This document shows, piece after piece, positions 43,950-54,133 of a stretch of 64,000 nucleotides of DNA. The position numbers and the translations under genes were made by a program. A model generated the notes under the pieces. The model had not been told where the DNA came from, did not search any database, and saw only the letters and a program-made list of their open reading frames with translations. The stretch covers positions 682,001-746,000 of the forward strand of contig NZ_JACNYL010000002.1 of the NCBI RefSeq assembly GCF_014692525.1, in the 5' to 3' direction. Source of the DNA: Sphingobacterium chuzhouense (GTDB taxonomy: Bacteria > Bacteroidota > Bacteroidia > Sphingobacteriales > Sphingobacteriaceae). The first letter of the stretch is position 1; every line of letters starts with the position of its first letter.

Positions 43950-44594
43950 CTAATTAATTTTTACAAAACATTCACCACTTCGCGTGCCGTCTCCAAAGAC
44001 GATATAATGACCCGAAGCATCTGCTCTAAGAATTTTCACGGAAGTAAGCGGTACGGTTTCTACATCCTCTGCCGTAAGCATCGTAAGCGATCCACTCGTC
44101 TTATCACCTACGGTAAGCCCTCCGTTCCAGGAAAGGACAATCTGTTTTTTCTCCTCCGAAACGAGATCTGTCAATGCGATGCTGCTGGATAGGATAGAAA
44201 TTCCATAACCATCAGGTGTATCAAATGGTGTTACGGCTCCATTCCAGATAAAAATCTCGGAATCTGGCAACGTAAAGGTTACCTTTACGGATACAGCTAC
44301 GGATCTTCGCTCACTATCGGTAACGAAAATTCTGGTGGTGCCTTCGCCCGTAGCGGTCAAAATAACGGATGTCTCGGAAATCTCCGCCGTAACAATCCCT
44401 TCATCTTCCGATTGTACGGTATACCCTCCGTTACCACTCGTAATCGTTAAGACGACAGGTGTATTTATGGATGTTATCGTCACATCTGTATTATCTAACT
44501 GCAGCCTTGATAGTGAATCTTTCATATCTTTTTCACAAGACCATAGCAATCCCGCAAGCAGTACCATCGCAAAGACTTTGAATATTCTTTTCAT
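43950..44594 (-). CDS. Ig-like (BIG2-type) lipoprotein of the SusCD locus
   Basis: A 214-aa surface-type lipoprotein: lipobox LLWSC (Cys20 from the ATG at 44592-44594), then a bacterial Ig-like domain (about 35-105; VTITSINTPVVLTITSGNGG and TVQSEDEGIVTAEI) and a C-terminal beta-rich domain (TPDGYGISILSSSIALTDLV). A longer reading starts at the ATG 44636 that overlaps the preceding stop (TAATG), which would put the Cys at 34; translational coupling there cannot be excluded. It is probably a surface glycan-binding or structural component. No family recognised for the C-terminus. Confidence 0.75.
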   Translation of the reverse strand: MKRIFKVFAMVLLAGLLWSCEKDMKDSLSRLQLDNTDVTITSINTPVVLTITSGNGGYTVQSEDEGIVTAEISETSVILTATGEGTTRIFVTDSERRSVAVSVKVTFTLPDSEIFIWNGAVTPFDTPDGYGISILSSSIALTDLVSEEKKQIVLSWNGGLTVGDKTSGSLTMLTAEDVETVPLTSVKILRADASGHYIVFGDGTRSGECFVKIN

Positions 44595-44635
44595 GTTTTC
44601 TATTTTTTTAGCGTTTATAAAGAATGACAATTTCA

Positions 44636-46360
44636 TTATTTAGCAGGTGACAATTTCATGGCATTGATATAATAAAATTTAGAGGCGCTGGTGTTATTTG
44701 GCCCATACGTCATCTTTATACGGATCGTTCCGTCCGCCAATGCCTTAATGTTCTCTACTCCCACCGCAATAGTTTTATTACTGGACGCATTGAGATATAC
44801 CGTCTCTTCATTCACGCCTGTAACCGTGTAGGCAGTTTCTCGATTGTCACTGGCATCACGGGAACCAAAAAAAAGGAAATCATATTGTTTGTCGGGATTT
44901 AATCCATTTATCTCTATCTCCGCGAGTGGGCTTGTTTGTCCGCTAAACGGGTTACCATTTCCAAAAAAAGAATCCCTAGATGCACTTACCGGCATATCAA
45001 ATCCAGGAACCTGCGGGTCCGTTGTACCGTTGCCGTTTATACCTCCAAATCCTTGCTTAATGGTCAATTCTATCCCTAGGGCAGTTCCATCTTCATCCTG
45101 CAACTCGACAGATGAATTTACCGTCCGAGAAGTGATATTGTTCCAGGGCGCGGGAGACGCGGCTTCTCCGGTATTACCAAAATCGATATAAACCGCTTTT
45201 GTTAGTTCTTTAATATCTGGATTATCTTTAAATTCCACCAACTCGGTGATCTCATAAGGTTTTTGTACCGCCAGATGAGCGGCAGCACGTGCTACATTCG
45301 ACCGGGATTCACTCAAACCATTCGGTGTATAGGAATTGTTTCTCACATCTAGCCCAAACAGTTTCTCAAACCAAGCACACGCTGCAGTATATCTGCCATA
45401 GCTTAAATCCAAATGATAACCATCCCTGGTAAAATTATCGCCGAGATAGCTGGTTCTTCCATTTTGAATGGCGGTTCCGGACGGAACAATAATTCCTATG
45501 TTTTGTTCCGTTGCTACCCGTTTTGTTGTTTCCACAATAGCGTTATACATTTTCAGCTGATCCTTATCATATTTCGGAAAACCTGCATGCGTTGAATTTG
45601 CCTGATACGCCCAAGTCTGGTGCAGAATAAATTCAACATCGGGATTCGTCGCGTTTTCTCGCAAATACTGCATAATATCGGGTAAATTACTATAGGTATC
45701 GTACAGCCCAGAATTGTCGCTCACCTGTTGAATGCTGATATAATCCCAATCTTCTTCTTGGAGGACGGAACTTATACGCTGCGGCTCGGGGTTTCTCGTT
45801 CTGGTTTCGCCTACAATTTTCAAATAACTGTAATCGGCCTTGTCTTGCGAGATATTCTGCCAATGTGTGGCTAACGCGCTTCCCCCTTTGGTTATACTGC
45901 CTATTGTCAAATCAATTCCAGCTGCCTTCGCCAGTTCGTACAGATTCGTTTCGACAGCATCTTGTGTAAAGCTGTTTCCTATTGCTAGAATCTTGATAAC
46001 ACCCCGTTCCGTAACGACTACCTCGCACTGCGCAGCCACCTCTTTATTAGTGGATTCAAGCTTAACGATAGCCGATCCTATAGATAGTCCTCGAATAACA
46101 GCTTGATTTTTGTCGGTATTCTCTATTGAAAGAACATCCAAATTGCTGGAGGACCAATCATAATCCAGTTTTGAAGCTTCTTCATTAAATTTGACCGTTA
46201 GCGTCTCTCTTTTGCCTTCCTTTAAAGAGATTTCCTTCTGATCAAAGTCTACTAAAAACTCCTTGGGTTGCGGAAGGCTATCTTTACTCGAACAGGCAAA
46301 ACTAACTGATGCGAGCACCAGTATATATATCCAATATCTTAATATCTTTTTCATCTTCAT
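44636..46360 (-). CDS. DUF4886 SGNH-hydrolase-like lipoprotein
   Basis: A 574-aa lipoprotein: lipobox SFAC (Cys23), an Ig-like BIG2-type domain (about 40-115) and an SGNH-esterase-like DUF4886 domain (about 120-370) with ILAIGNSFTQDAVETNL (nucleophile Ser in GNS), the GGSAL loop and the DGYHLD catalytic Asp/His region. The C-terminal domain (about 385-574) is beta-rich and could be a carbohydrate-binding module. Esterase action on acylated glycan is the natural guess; no substrate evidence. It lies 12 bp after the propeller-like gene. Confidence 0.87.
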   Translation of the reverse strand: MKMKKILRYWIYILVLASVSFACSSKDSLPQPKEFLVDFDQKEISLKEGKRETLTVKFNEEASKLDYDWSSSNLDVLSIENTDKNQAVIRGLSIGSAIVKLESTNKEVAAQCEVVVTERGVIKILAIGNSFTQDAVETNLYELAKAAGIDLTIGSITKGGSALATHWQNISQDKADYSYLKIVGETRTRNPEPQRISSVLQEEDWDYISIQQVSDNSGLYDTYSNLPDIMQYLRENATNPDVEFILHQTWAYQANSTHAGFPKYDKDQLKMYNAIVETTKRVATEQNIGIIVPSGTAIQNGRTSYLGDNFTRDGYHLDLSYGRYTAACAWFEKLFGLDVRNNSYTPNGLSESRSNVARAAAHLAVQKPYEITELVEFKDNPDIKELTKAVYIDFGNTGEAASPAPWNNITSRTVNSSVELQDEDGTALGIELTIKQGFGGINGNGTTDPQVPGFDMPVSASRDSFFGNGNPFSGQTSPLAEIEINGLNPDKQYDFLFFGSRDASDNRETAYTVTGVNEETVYLNASSNKTIAVGVENIKALADGTIRIKMTYGPNNTSASKFYYINAMKLSPAK

Positions 46361-46372
46361 AAATTGTTGTGT

Positions 46373-47776
46373 TTATTTTCTTATTTGCAAACGTATTACC
46401 TGATCACCATTGGCGGTTGTTGCCTTCAAGGATATTGCTCCCGAGAATGCTGATAGATCAGCCATACCATTCGTAAGCTCTACCTCGTTGTTGTTGACAA
46501 AAAACTTAACGAAGTTAGTTGAACCCGCCCCAACGACTTTAGCTGTTGCGTCACCATCAAAAAAGATAGCGGGAGCAACTAACCACTCGTATTCCGATGA
46601 TGGTTCTTCAACCACGTTTGTTACGAAATCGTATATTCCATATCCGTTTCTAAAAGCATATATATAGATACGAGCTTTGTCTTCCGCTCCATCATTTACG
46701 ATTTGAACGTTGGATACGGACGCAATTCCATTGCTTGTTCTCCCCATCCCCGCATCCGGAAAACGATACATAAAGGTCATATCGCTAAAACTTTTGTTAT
46801 CATCCTTAAACTGGAACAGATCAAACTGTTGCGGCGTAACAAAATCTGTGTTGGCGGAAGCTACAATAAGATAATGCTTTCCGTTGAGCGTAAATTCTGT
46901 AACGCCCGTTGGCCCACCACGTTTATCATCTGCATTATTGGGTTTCGGCGTTATATTAGTAGGCGCCAATTCCATATTATTCTGAAATCCGTCCACCGGT
47001 TTGCCTGACAGATCATAAAGGGTAGGATTACGAAATGCGCCGTCCAGATAGAAACGGCTGCTGGAAATAATCTGGATTCTAGCACTCTGTCCAAATCCTG
47101 TAACCGCAGTAGCCGCTGGCTCGGGGAACAACGCTGACAAGGTTATTTCTTCTGCTGTAGGATTGGCTACCCCACCCGTAACATTATACCGGTGGACGAT
47201 ATTACTGGAAGATTTAGGAACAAGTATAAATCCGTTGCCATTTTTTAAATCTCCGGATACGGCAAACGTTTCAAATCTTCCGTTGACTGTCGTATTCAAT
47301 AGCGTTTTCCATTCTATAGGTGATTGCGTTGGATTAATATATGTCACCCGGAACTCACCAGAGGTGGTTACCATATTAGAAATAAATATATTTCCAGCAT
47401 CGTCAATGGCAATATCATTTGCAGAAAACGTCAGACCGTCATATGCTGCTTTAGGTAAGTCGTACGTCTTCAATAATGCCCCCGTTGCGCCGTCAACTTC
47501 AAAGATTTGTGCAATATGACCGGGATTGGTGTTGGAGGTTCGGTTCGCGAAATATAGTTTTCCATTCTTCTCGACAAAGCCCCTTGATTCCCCACCGGCC
47601 ACATCATTTATAAAAACCGTGTTACCCGAATTTAAAAGAGCGCTTCTCAAAAAAATATTTCGGAGTTGTTCTCCGTTCTCGGTCACCGGATAGGTATGCG
47701 TATCCAAACGCTGCGCATAAGATAGGATGATGGAGGCAAGTAGCATCGTGATGCTACTTATTGTTATTTTATTCAT
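46373..47776 (-). CDS. Secreted beta-propeller-like protein (possibly DUF4623)
   Basis: A 467-aa protein with a signal peptide (about 1-21, SYAQR) and repeated strands of about 45 residues (GKLYFANRTSNTNPGHIAQI, NDIAIDDAGNIFISNM, RFETFAVSGDL, KHYLIVASANTDFV), as in a propeller-like fold. The organisation resembles DUF4623 proteins of SusCD loci, but I am not certain of the family. The C-terminal 60 residues look like a short adhesion or sorting-type beta domain (FVKFFVNNNEVELTNGMADL). Probably glycan binding. Confidence 0.75.
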   Translation of the reverse strand: MNKITISSITMLLASIILSYAQRLDTHTYPVTENGEQLRNIFLRSALLNSGNTVFINDVAGGESRGFVEKNGKLYFANRTSNTNPGHIAQIFEVDGATGALLKTYDLPKAAYDGLTFSANDIAIDDAGNIFISNMVTTSGEFRVTYINPTQSPIEWKTLLNTTVNGRFETFAVSGDLKNGNGFILVPKSSSNIVHRYNVTGGVANPTAEEITLSALFPEPAATAVTGFGQSARIQIISSSRFYLDGAFRNPTLYDLSGKPVDGFQNNMELAPTNITPKPNNADDKRGGPTGVTEFTLNGKHYLIVASANTDFVTPQQFDLFQFKDDNKSFSDMTFMYRFPDAGMGRTSNGIASVSNVQIVNDGAEDKARIYIYAFRNGYGIYDFVTNVVEEPSSEYEWLVAPAIFFDGDATAKVVGAGSTNFVKFFVNNNEVELTNGMADLSAFSGAISLKATTANGDQVIRLQIRK

Positions 47777-47782
47777 CGTTAG

Positions 47783-47923
47783 TTATTCTTTTAGTTTATA
47801 CTGGTTCGTGGCAATATGCAGCACGCCATCTGCCGTTTTTATACAAAAACAGTATCCTTGCTGCATCGTTTTTAACGTCGCTACAGCTGTTTTGTTAGAA
47901 GCGGGGATTAACTTCTTCCACTG
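47783..47923 (-). pseudogene. Short ORF remnant between two locus genes
   Basis: A 46-codon open frame bounded by a TAG (47924-47926) and a TAA (47783-47785). It reads KKLIPASNKTAVATLKTMQQ, then GYCFCIKTADGVLHIATNQYKLKE. The only ATG gives 27 aa (from 47866). The text looks protein-like and begins mid-domain, so it may be the tail of a lost gene; it could also be chance. Low confidence. Confidence 0.25.
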
Positions 47924-47963
47924 CTAACAGATAAAAAAACAGATGGATTTATTTACTTTTTCC

Positions 47964-49001
47964 CTATTTGTTTGTTGGTTTATAGCCTACTAACCGGACA
48001 TCTTTTACGCTAAACACCACATCTTGGCCCCGCATCGAAGAATACAGGTCAAATCCCGAAATAACAGCGTCATCATAGCTCACACCTGCCGGCGGATCTG
48101 GAAGCATCTCGATAAACTTATTGAAATTTATTGTGATTTCTTTCCATTCGCTAGTCAGCTGTGGTACTTGGGTACGCGCACCTCGTATAAACCATCGTTC
48201 TGAAGGATCGGAGCCAACATTAGACGAACTTTTCCAATAAACCGGATCGGGATTGCTTGGATTAGCTAGATTTTCATACACCAATACGCCCACAAGATCG
48301 GCTCTTACCTTTTGATTACCATTCCAAAACACATATCTCAAATCGCAGGTAATATAAATATTGTTATTTGCGTTTGGTTTATTTACGTGATCCAGTTTAG
48401 CGAAGAATTTCAGTTGGATGTCTTTATCAAATTCACCGATCGTAAAATCTCGCTTGAACGCCCAATTACCCGTGTTGCTCTTTCCCCAATTGGAAAATAC
48501 CAGCCCCACTTCCCGCAAATATTTTAGGGAATCCGCATTGGTGTATCCGCTTGCCAAGTTCACAAACTGAAACTCGATCGGATCGTCCGGATTCTCCCGT
48601 TTTGGATTAAACGCAAATCCTGTTTTTCGTGTACTGTTCGGGTAGTCATATATATATTCATGCCCATCACAATTTATCGATACCAGATGTACCGATGGAG
48701 CCGATCGGTCTGTCGCGGCAATGCTGCCACCTTCCAAACAGGCATATGTCTCGTTTACGTTGGAAGGCTTGCCCGGAATCAATTCACTTAAATCACTCAC
48801 AGCACATAAGGAAGGTTGTCTACCCCGGTCGTGCGAGTTCATATGTGTATAATTTTTCTTTTTTACACCTTGGTTCCAGAGCAAATCGACGGTTTCTTTA
48901 TCTTCACCCGGCGGATTAATTGGAATTTCGGCGTTTTCTTTACTACCACAATTAGTAAATAGACTAAAAGTCCCAATGAATATGATGATATACTTTTTCA
49001 T
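47964..49001 (-). CDS. Lipoprotein of the SusCD locus, probable surface glycan-binding protein
   Basis: A 345-aa lipoprotein with lipobox FTNC (Cys18). No enzyme motif was seen. The second half (about 140-340) is beta-rich with a jelly-roll-like pattern (DIQLKFFAKLDH, NIYITCDLRYVFW, SEWKEITINFNKFIE, ISGFDLYSSM, VVFSVKDVRLVGY), typical of carbohydrate-binding modules. It is 21 bp after susD, the usual place of a SusE/F-like protein. Function is inferred from position and fold pattern. Confidence 0.75.
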   Translation of the reverse strand: MKKYIIIFIGTFSLFTNCGSKENAEIPINPPGEDKETVDLLWNQGVKKKNYTHMNSHDRGRQPSLCAVSDLSELIPGKPSNVNETYACLEGGSIAATDRSAPSVHLVSINCDGHEYIYDYPNSTRKTGFAFNPKRENPDDPIEFQFVNLASGYTNADSLKYLREVGLVFSNWGKSNTGNWAFKRDFTIGEFDKDIQLKFFAKLDHVNKPNANNNIYITCDLRYVFWNGNQKVRADLVGVLVYENLANPSNPDPVYWKSSSNVGSDPSERWFIRGARTQVPQLTSEWKEITINFNKFIEMLPDPPAGVSYDDAVISGFDLYSSMRGQDVVFSVKDVRLVGYKPTNK

Positions 49002-49022
49002 TTTTTTGTTTTTAAGGATAAT

Positions 49023-50693
49023 CTAATAACCTGTATTTTGCTTTATATTTCTATTGACATTGATTTCAATTTGTGGGATTGGCCACAAGTAGTTTCTTTG
49101 GTTAAAAAGCCGTACCTCTATAACCCGCATATTATTTCTGTTCGTTACGTTATCGTAGTGCGGATTTCCGTTCTCATCAATTCGGGGAGCATTAGCCAAT
49201 AATCCTCTCTCAATTCGCCCCAATAAATTTCCCCTAAGGACGTCTTCCGCAATTTTCCAACGTCTGATATCATATAATCTCTTTCCTTCGAGGGCCAATT
49301 CGATTTTTCTTTCCGTTCTGATAATTGTACGCAATTGTGCTTGTGTAAGACCATTGTCAATATCAGGCATCCCCGCACGTCTCCTGATTTCATTAATAGC
49401 CGTATAAACAGATTCATCGATGGTATTAGCTTCTATTTTAGCTTCCGCGTAGTTTAGCAAGACTTCACCATATCGTAACAATAAAAACGCCGTATTACTT
49501 CTGTTCAGATAGTCTGGGTCTTCCATGTCCGTGTATTTTTTCCAACAATAGCCAGAGAATGTAGCATAGGCATTTGTGGCGTCCTGATTGGCTACTCTCG
49601 TCGCGGGTGTAGTATTATAGTTCCAGCACTGTGTACTATCTTTATGGCTTTCAAACTGATACCCATTGGATATCATTCCCGGTACGACATTGGTAACATA
49701 CATTCTTGGATCTCTGTTTTCAAACGGTTTTTTCGGATCATAGAGCGGTGATTCATCGATAGGCAAACCATCTGTACACATATAAGAGTCAATCAATGCC
49801 TGATTCGGTACTTTTGACGAATAACCTTTTGCCATACGGGTGTTAACACCACCCGGAAAAGAGTGATTTCGCGTACCCGCTAAAAAACTGATTTGAAATA
49901 TGATTTCTTTTGAAACATCTTGTTTGCTCTTAATATAAAGATTTTCATAGTTACTTTCCAATTGGTAAACGCCAGCATCCATCACGCGTTTTGCTGCATC
50001 AGCAGCAACATTCCATCTACCGGCATAAAGTGCGACAGTTGACTTCAGAGCGAGTGCCGTGCCTTTAGTCGCTTTTCCTTTATCTCTAGATTCCGTATAA
50101 CTATCCGGTAAAATTTCAGAGCAGGCTTCCAATTCATCCAAAATAAAATCATAAATATCTTCTTTAGCATCTTTTCCTACATAGGCCGTTTCTAAATCGA
50201 GCAAGGTCGTCACGAGGGGTACGTCACCAAACATCTCGATCAGGTGATGGTACCAATAGGCACGTAGAAATCTTGCCTGTGCTACACTATGATTAACCCT
50301 TGTCTGATTAGTTATATTTTCAATTCTATCAACGTTTTCAATAATAAAGTTACAACGTTGGATACCTTCATAGATACTCGTCCAGACATTACCAATAACC
50401 CAGTTATTCGGATCCACTTTACCATTACCTAATGCTTGCCATGATGCGTCTGCACGTTCCCAAGCAATATCGGTCGTACAATCCAACATGACTTCAAATG
50501 GCAAGCTATACCCGCCATATCCATTCCATAGCCGTTGATACGCACCGACAACTGCGTGATCCAATTCGACTTCCGATTTTAGAAATGTTGAACTTGCAGG
50601 TTTATCAATCGGGTACTTTTCGAGATAGTCGGAGCAAGAGCTTGAAAAGCCAATTAATCCCGTAAACAAACTTATATATATTATGCGTTTCAT
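49023..50693 (-). CDS. SusD/RagB-family glycan-binding lipoprotein
   Basis: A 556-aa outer-membrane lipoprotein, lipobox SSSC (Cys20). N-terminal YLEKYPIDKPASSTFL and the tetratricopeptide-like helices QRCNFIIENVDRI, QARFLRAYWYHHLIEMFGDVPLV are diagnostic; the C-terminal RTERKIELALEGKRLYDIRRW and LWPIPQIEINVN end the SusD fold. It forms the lid of the SusC transporter and captures the glycan. It lies 4 bp after susC. Confidence 0.96.
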   Translation of the reverse strand: MKRIIYISLFTGLIGFSSSCSDYLEKYPIDKPASSTFLKSEVELDHAVVGAYQRLWNGYGGYSLPFEVMLDCTTDIAWERADASWQALGNGKVDPNNWVIGNVWTSIYEGIQRCNFIIENVDRIENITNQTRVNHSVAQARFLRAYWYHHLIEMFGDVPLVTTLLDLETAYVGKDAKEDIYDFILDELEACSEILPDSYTESRDKGKATKGTALALKSTVALYAGRWNVAADAAKRVMDAGVYQLESNYENLYIKSKQDVSKEIIFQISFLAGTRNHSFPGGVNTRMAKGYSSKVPNQALIDSYMCTDGLPIDESPLYDPKKPFENRDPRMYVTNVVPGMISNGYQFESHKDSTQCWNYNTTPATRVANQDATNAYATFSGYCWKKYTDMEDPDYLNRSNTAFLLLRYGEVLLNYAEAKIEANTIDESVYTAINEIRRRAGMPDIDNGLTQAQLRTIIRTERKIELALEGKRLYDIRRWKIAEDVLRGNLLGRIERGLLANAPRIDENGNPHYDNVTNRNNMRVIEVRLFNQRNYLWPIPQIEINVNRNIKQNTGY

Positions 50694-50697
50694 TTCA

Positions 50698-53600
50698 TTA
50701 AAAATTAAGATCTAAACCAACTGAAAAATTGCGGACTTGTGGATAATAATTACCTGTACCGACCGGTGCTTCTACATCAAAACCATCCCAAAAGCTATCG
50801 AACGAGAACACATTTTGGCCGCTTGCAAAAATCCTTAATTTCTGAACACCTATATTGTTCAATATCCGCTGGGGCAAAGTGTATCCAATTTGAATGTTCT
50901 TAACGCGCAAGTATGCCGCATTCCTCATCCAAAAAGTAGAGTGATTCTCGTTATTAGGTTCATTGAATGCAAGCCGGGGAAATGCCGCATTGGGATTATC
51001 TTCCCGCCAATAGTTCTTATGCGCTTCTTGTGCTGTTCCGCCCAGATAGAAAGGCATCACTGACGCAGCATACAGATATCCGTCGGCTTTTCCGACACCC
51101 TGCAGCATGAGATGGAAATCAAAGCTTTTCCAGGATAAATTGGTCGTAAAACCAAACGTAAACCGCGGTATAGTGTTCCCTACGATCACCTTATCATCCT
51201 CGTTGATAATCCCATCAGCTTCATCGGGAATGCCATCACCATCCGTATCACGCGTTAACTGGTCTTTATACATGATATCGCCTAATGTATAATTACCATA
51301 TTGTTGCGCGTGGCTACTTAGTTGGTCTTGGCTGGTAAAGAAGCCCGTAGCTTCCAGGGCAAGAATGGAATTCATCGCATAACCTTCATTATTAACAGTT
51401 AAACCGGTATTGTTAACACCTCTTAAATCGATAACTTTATTTCTTACATCCGATAAGTTAAATCCAAAATTATACGAAAAATCGTTTACCTTATTCGCAT
51501 AATTCAATGCCAATTCCCAGCCTTTATTTCTAACCTTTCCCGCATTTTGATATGGCGCAGTCCAACCAATAATCTTCGGCACATCCAGCGTCAACAAGAT
51601 ATCCCTTGTGTTTTTGACATAGTAATCGAATGTCATCTGGAAGTTGTTGAGAAATCTAAAGTCCACGCCGAAGTTGGTCATCTCTGTCGTTTCCCATGTT
51701 ATCTGATTATTGGCCATGGCCAATAAGGCAGCGCCATTGTATACATTCTTATCAAAGACATAAGGTTGATCCAAATCTACAAAGGCATCAAACGGATATG
51801 TTCCAATATTCTGGTTACCTAATTGCCCCCAAGAAGCGCGAAATTTAAATTCAGGGAGCTTGTCCCGAACAGGTTCCCAAAACGACTCTTCCGAAATTCT
51901 CCACCCTGCTGAAAAGGATGGAAACACACCCCATCTATGACCGGGTGCAAACCTGGACGAACCATCGACACGAAGATTAGCCTCGAACAAGTACCGTTCT
52001 TTAAAATCGTAATTGGCTCTTCCGAAAAAAGACCGTAAAGCCCAATCAGATCCTGCTCCTGACGCTAATTGCTCATCTCTAGATCCTGCATCGAGCACTT
52101 CATAACCCGGAATTTCAAATCCCCTACGTGAGCCCTGGAACCATCTTTCCGAATAATCTTCTTGGTGCCATCCGCCGAGAAGCTGTATACCATGGTCGTC
52201 AAACCTATCATCATAATGAATGGTAGCCCTGACATTTCCCTTATGAAATCGCGTGTTCTTATGGATGAGCATAGTCTTCTCCGGTATGGAATATGCCGAA
52301 GATCCGTCGGGATAGTACGTCGGTAGCGCCAATTGCAGCCTTCTATAATGTTCCTCATATATATGGGGAGCATAAGCAACATCAACCTTTAATTTATCTG
52401 TTATTTTGTAGTTCGCACCTAAATTAAGCTGTACGGATGGTGTGATCTGCTCAATAAAACCACTTGACAATGTCATAGCAAGCGGATTATTTCCCTGCCA
52501 CCCATGACCGTACAACCCCGTTGTATAAAGCGCCGGTTCTGTAGCAGGTAGACGGTTCAGCCACTGGATTACCGACGCTACGCTCGATCCGGGTTCATCG
52601 CGAGTCATCTGCCGAAGCATTATATCCGTTCTTAACGACAGTTTCTCTGTGAGGTCAATATCGGTATTCAACCGCAACGAATATCGGTTGAAATCGGTAT
52701 TCTTGATTAGTCCTTTTTGACTATAATAACCGAAAGAACCCAAAAGTTTGATTCGATCCATGCCCGCGTTGATCGTTGCTGTGTGATTTTGTGTAAATCC
52801 ACTTTCCGTGTACACCAATTCCTGCCAATCCACATCCGGATTATTGTCTGGATCGGAAGCATGCAGATTCGCATAGTCCTGTACCCTATCCGGATCAAAA
52901 ACTGGAGAGGCGCCCGTATTTTGATACGCTATATTCATTAAGCTCATATGATCCTGCGCATTAACCATATCCCTTAGATCTGTTGGCGATTGGACTCCAC
53001 CATAACCAGAATAATTTATAGCAAAGCCTTTACCTGCCATTCTCTTCGTCGTGATCAAAATTACCCCATTTGCCGCTCTCGAACCGTAGATAGAGGAAGA
53101 TGCTGCATCTTTTAAAACACTGATACTCTCGATGGTCAAAGGATCGATATTCTCCATAGAGCCTTCCACTCCGTCGATAAGTACCAACGGATTGGCATCG
53201 TTCAATGTCCCTATGCCTCTTATCCGTATTCCGCCGGCATCTGCTCCCGGTTGTCCAGATCGTTGGGTTATGGTAACGCCTGGCAATGCACCTTGTAATG
53301 CCATCGACGTTTGTCCAACCAATCTTTTTGAAAGCTCATCGCCACTTATTGCAGCCACGGAGCCGGTTAGGTTAACTTTCTTCTGCGTACCATACCCGAC
53401 TACCACTACTGCATCTAAATCTTGTTCCGCGTTAGCCAGATGTACCGTATAGCTGGTTTGTCCGTTTAAGTCAACCTGCGATGCACGATAACCAAGTAAG
53501 CTAAAAATAAGTTGATGGTCTTCAGTTGCCACAGCGATATTAAAATTACCGCCATCGTCTGTCACCGTTTGATGAGAATTAGTATTCGTCTTTACCGTGA

Positions 53601-54033
53601 CATTTCCCAAGGGTTGCCCGTGTTCGTCAAGAACCTGTCCCGTGATAGATCGCTGCTGTACAGGCTGCCGCTTGCTTTGCGCTACTTTACGGATGATAAT
53701 CGTATTATCTTTGACAGAATACGTCACGTTCTGTCCCGAAAGCAGGAAATCAATAACAGATGCTGTTGATTTGTTAACAAACTTTCCCGACACCTTTTTG
53801 TTCTCGTCCAAATCTTTGGGCGAATAAACAAATTTAACGCCAGCTAAACTATTGAGTTCCTTAAAAGCATCTTTAATAGCCGTATTTTTAAACTCAACGT
53901 TAATTAGTTGACGCAAAGCCTGTCCCAGTCCCAGTACAGGCGATATTATTAATAAATTTGAAACAATAATTAGGCATAACAATCTTCCATTACACCTTTT
54001 TAGTGTATTAATTCTCGTTAGTAATTTATACAT
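50698..54033 (-). CDS. SusC/RagA-family TonB-linked outer-membrane transporter with STN domain
   Basis: A 1111-aa TonB-dependent transporter. Signal peptide (about 1-38), STN signalling domain (about 45-115; LINVEFKNTAIKDAFKELNS), carboxypeptidase-regulatory-like domain (about 128-205; GQVLDEHGQPLGNVTV), plug with VVVGYGTQKKVNLTGSVA and GGIRIRGIGTLNDANPL, and a 22-strand barrel to the terminal Phe. The STN domain is what contacts FecR-type anti-sigma factors, matching the FecR and sigma genes just upstream. It likely imports an oligosaccharide and signals its presence. Confidence 0.96.
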   Translation of the reverse strand: MYKLLTRINTLKRCNGRLLCLIIVSNLLIISPVLGLGQALRQLINVEFKNTAIKDAFKELNSLAGVKFVYSPKDLDENKKVSGKFVNKSTASVIDFLLSGQNVTYSVKDNTIIIRKVAQSKRQPVQQRSITGQVLDEHGQPLGNVTVKTNTNSHQTVTDDGGNFNIAVATEDHQLIFSLLGYRASQVDLNGQTSYTVHLANAEQDLDAVVVVGYGTQKKVNLTGSVAAISGDELSKRLVGQTSMALQGALPGVTITQRSGQPGADAGGIRIRGIGTLNDANPLVLIDGVEGSMENIDPLTIESISVLKDAASSSIYGSRAANGVILITTKRMAGKGFAINYSGYGGVQSPTDLRDMVNAQDHMSLMNIAYQNTGASPVFDPDRVQDYANLHASDPDNNPDVDWQELVYTESGFTQNHTATINAGMDRIKLLGSFGYYSQKGLIKNTDFNRYSLRLNTDIDLTEKLSLRTDIMLRQMTRDEPGSSVASVIQWLNRLPATEPALYTTGLYGHGWQGNNPLAMTLSSGFIEQITPSVQLNLGANYKITDKLKVDVAYAPHIYEEHYRRLQLALPTYYPDGSSAYSIPEKTMLIHKNTRFHKGNVRATIHYDDRFDDHGIQLLGGWHQEDYSERWFQGSRRGFEIPGYEVLDAGSRDEQLASGAGSDWALRSFFGRANYDFKERYLFEANLRVDGSSRFAPGHRWGVFPSFSAGWRISEESFWEPVRDKLPEFKFRASWGQLGNQNIGTYPFDAFVDLDQPYVFDKNVYNGAALLAMANNQITWETTEMTNFGVDFRFLNNFQMTFDYYVKNTRDILLTLDVPKIIGWTAPYQNAGKVRNKGWELALNYANKVNDFSYNFGFNLSDVRNKVIDLRGVNNTGLTVNNEGYAMNSILALEATGFFTSQDQLSSHAQQYGNYTLGDIMYKDQLTRDTDGDGIPDEADGIINEDDKVIVGNTIPRFTFGFTTNLSWKSFDFHLMLQGVGKADGYLYAASVMPFYLGGTAQEAHKNYWREDNPNAAFPRLAFNEPNNENHSTFWMRNAAYLRVKNIQIGYTLPQRILNNIGVQKLRIFASGQNVFSFDSFWDGFDVEAPVGTGNYYPQVRNFSVGLDLNF

Positions 54034-54088
54034 TTGAATGTTGATTTAAACATGATCAATACATGGGGTCGCTAAAAAGCGTCCTCTT

Positions 54089-54115
54089 ATTAGAGGTGTT
54101 CGCCGCACCTCTAAT
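54089..54115. other. Perfect hairpin between fecR and susC
   Basis: A 10-bp stem (ATTAGAGGTG/CACCTCTAAT, 7-nt loop) in the 100-bp fecR-susC gap. On the minus strand, the direction of transcription, it is not followed by a U-run; on the plus strand it is (T at 54115-54120). A second 4-bp hairpin follows (54072-54083). It may be a processing or stability element that sets the susC level apart from fecR. Confidence 0.45.
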
Positions 54116-54133
54116 TTTTTCTTCCCTGTAGGT

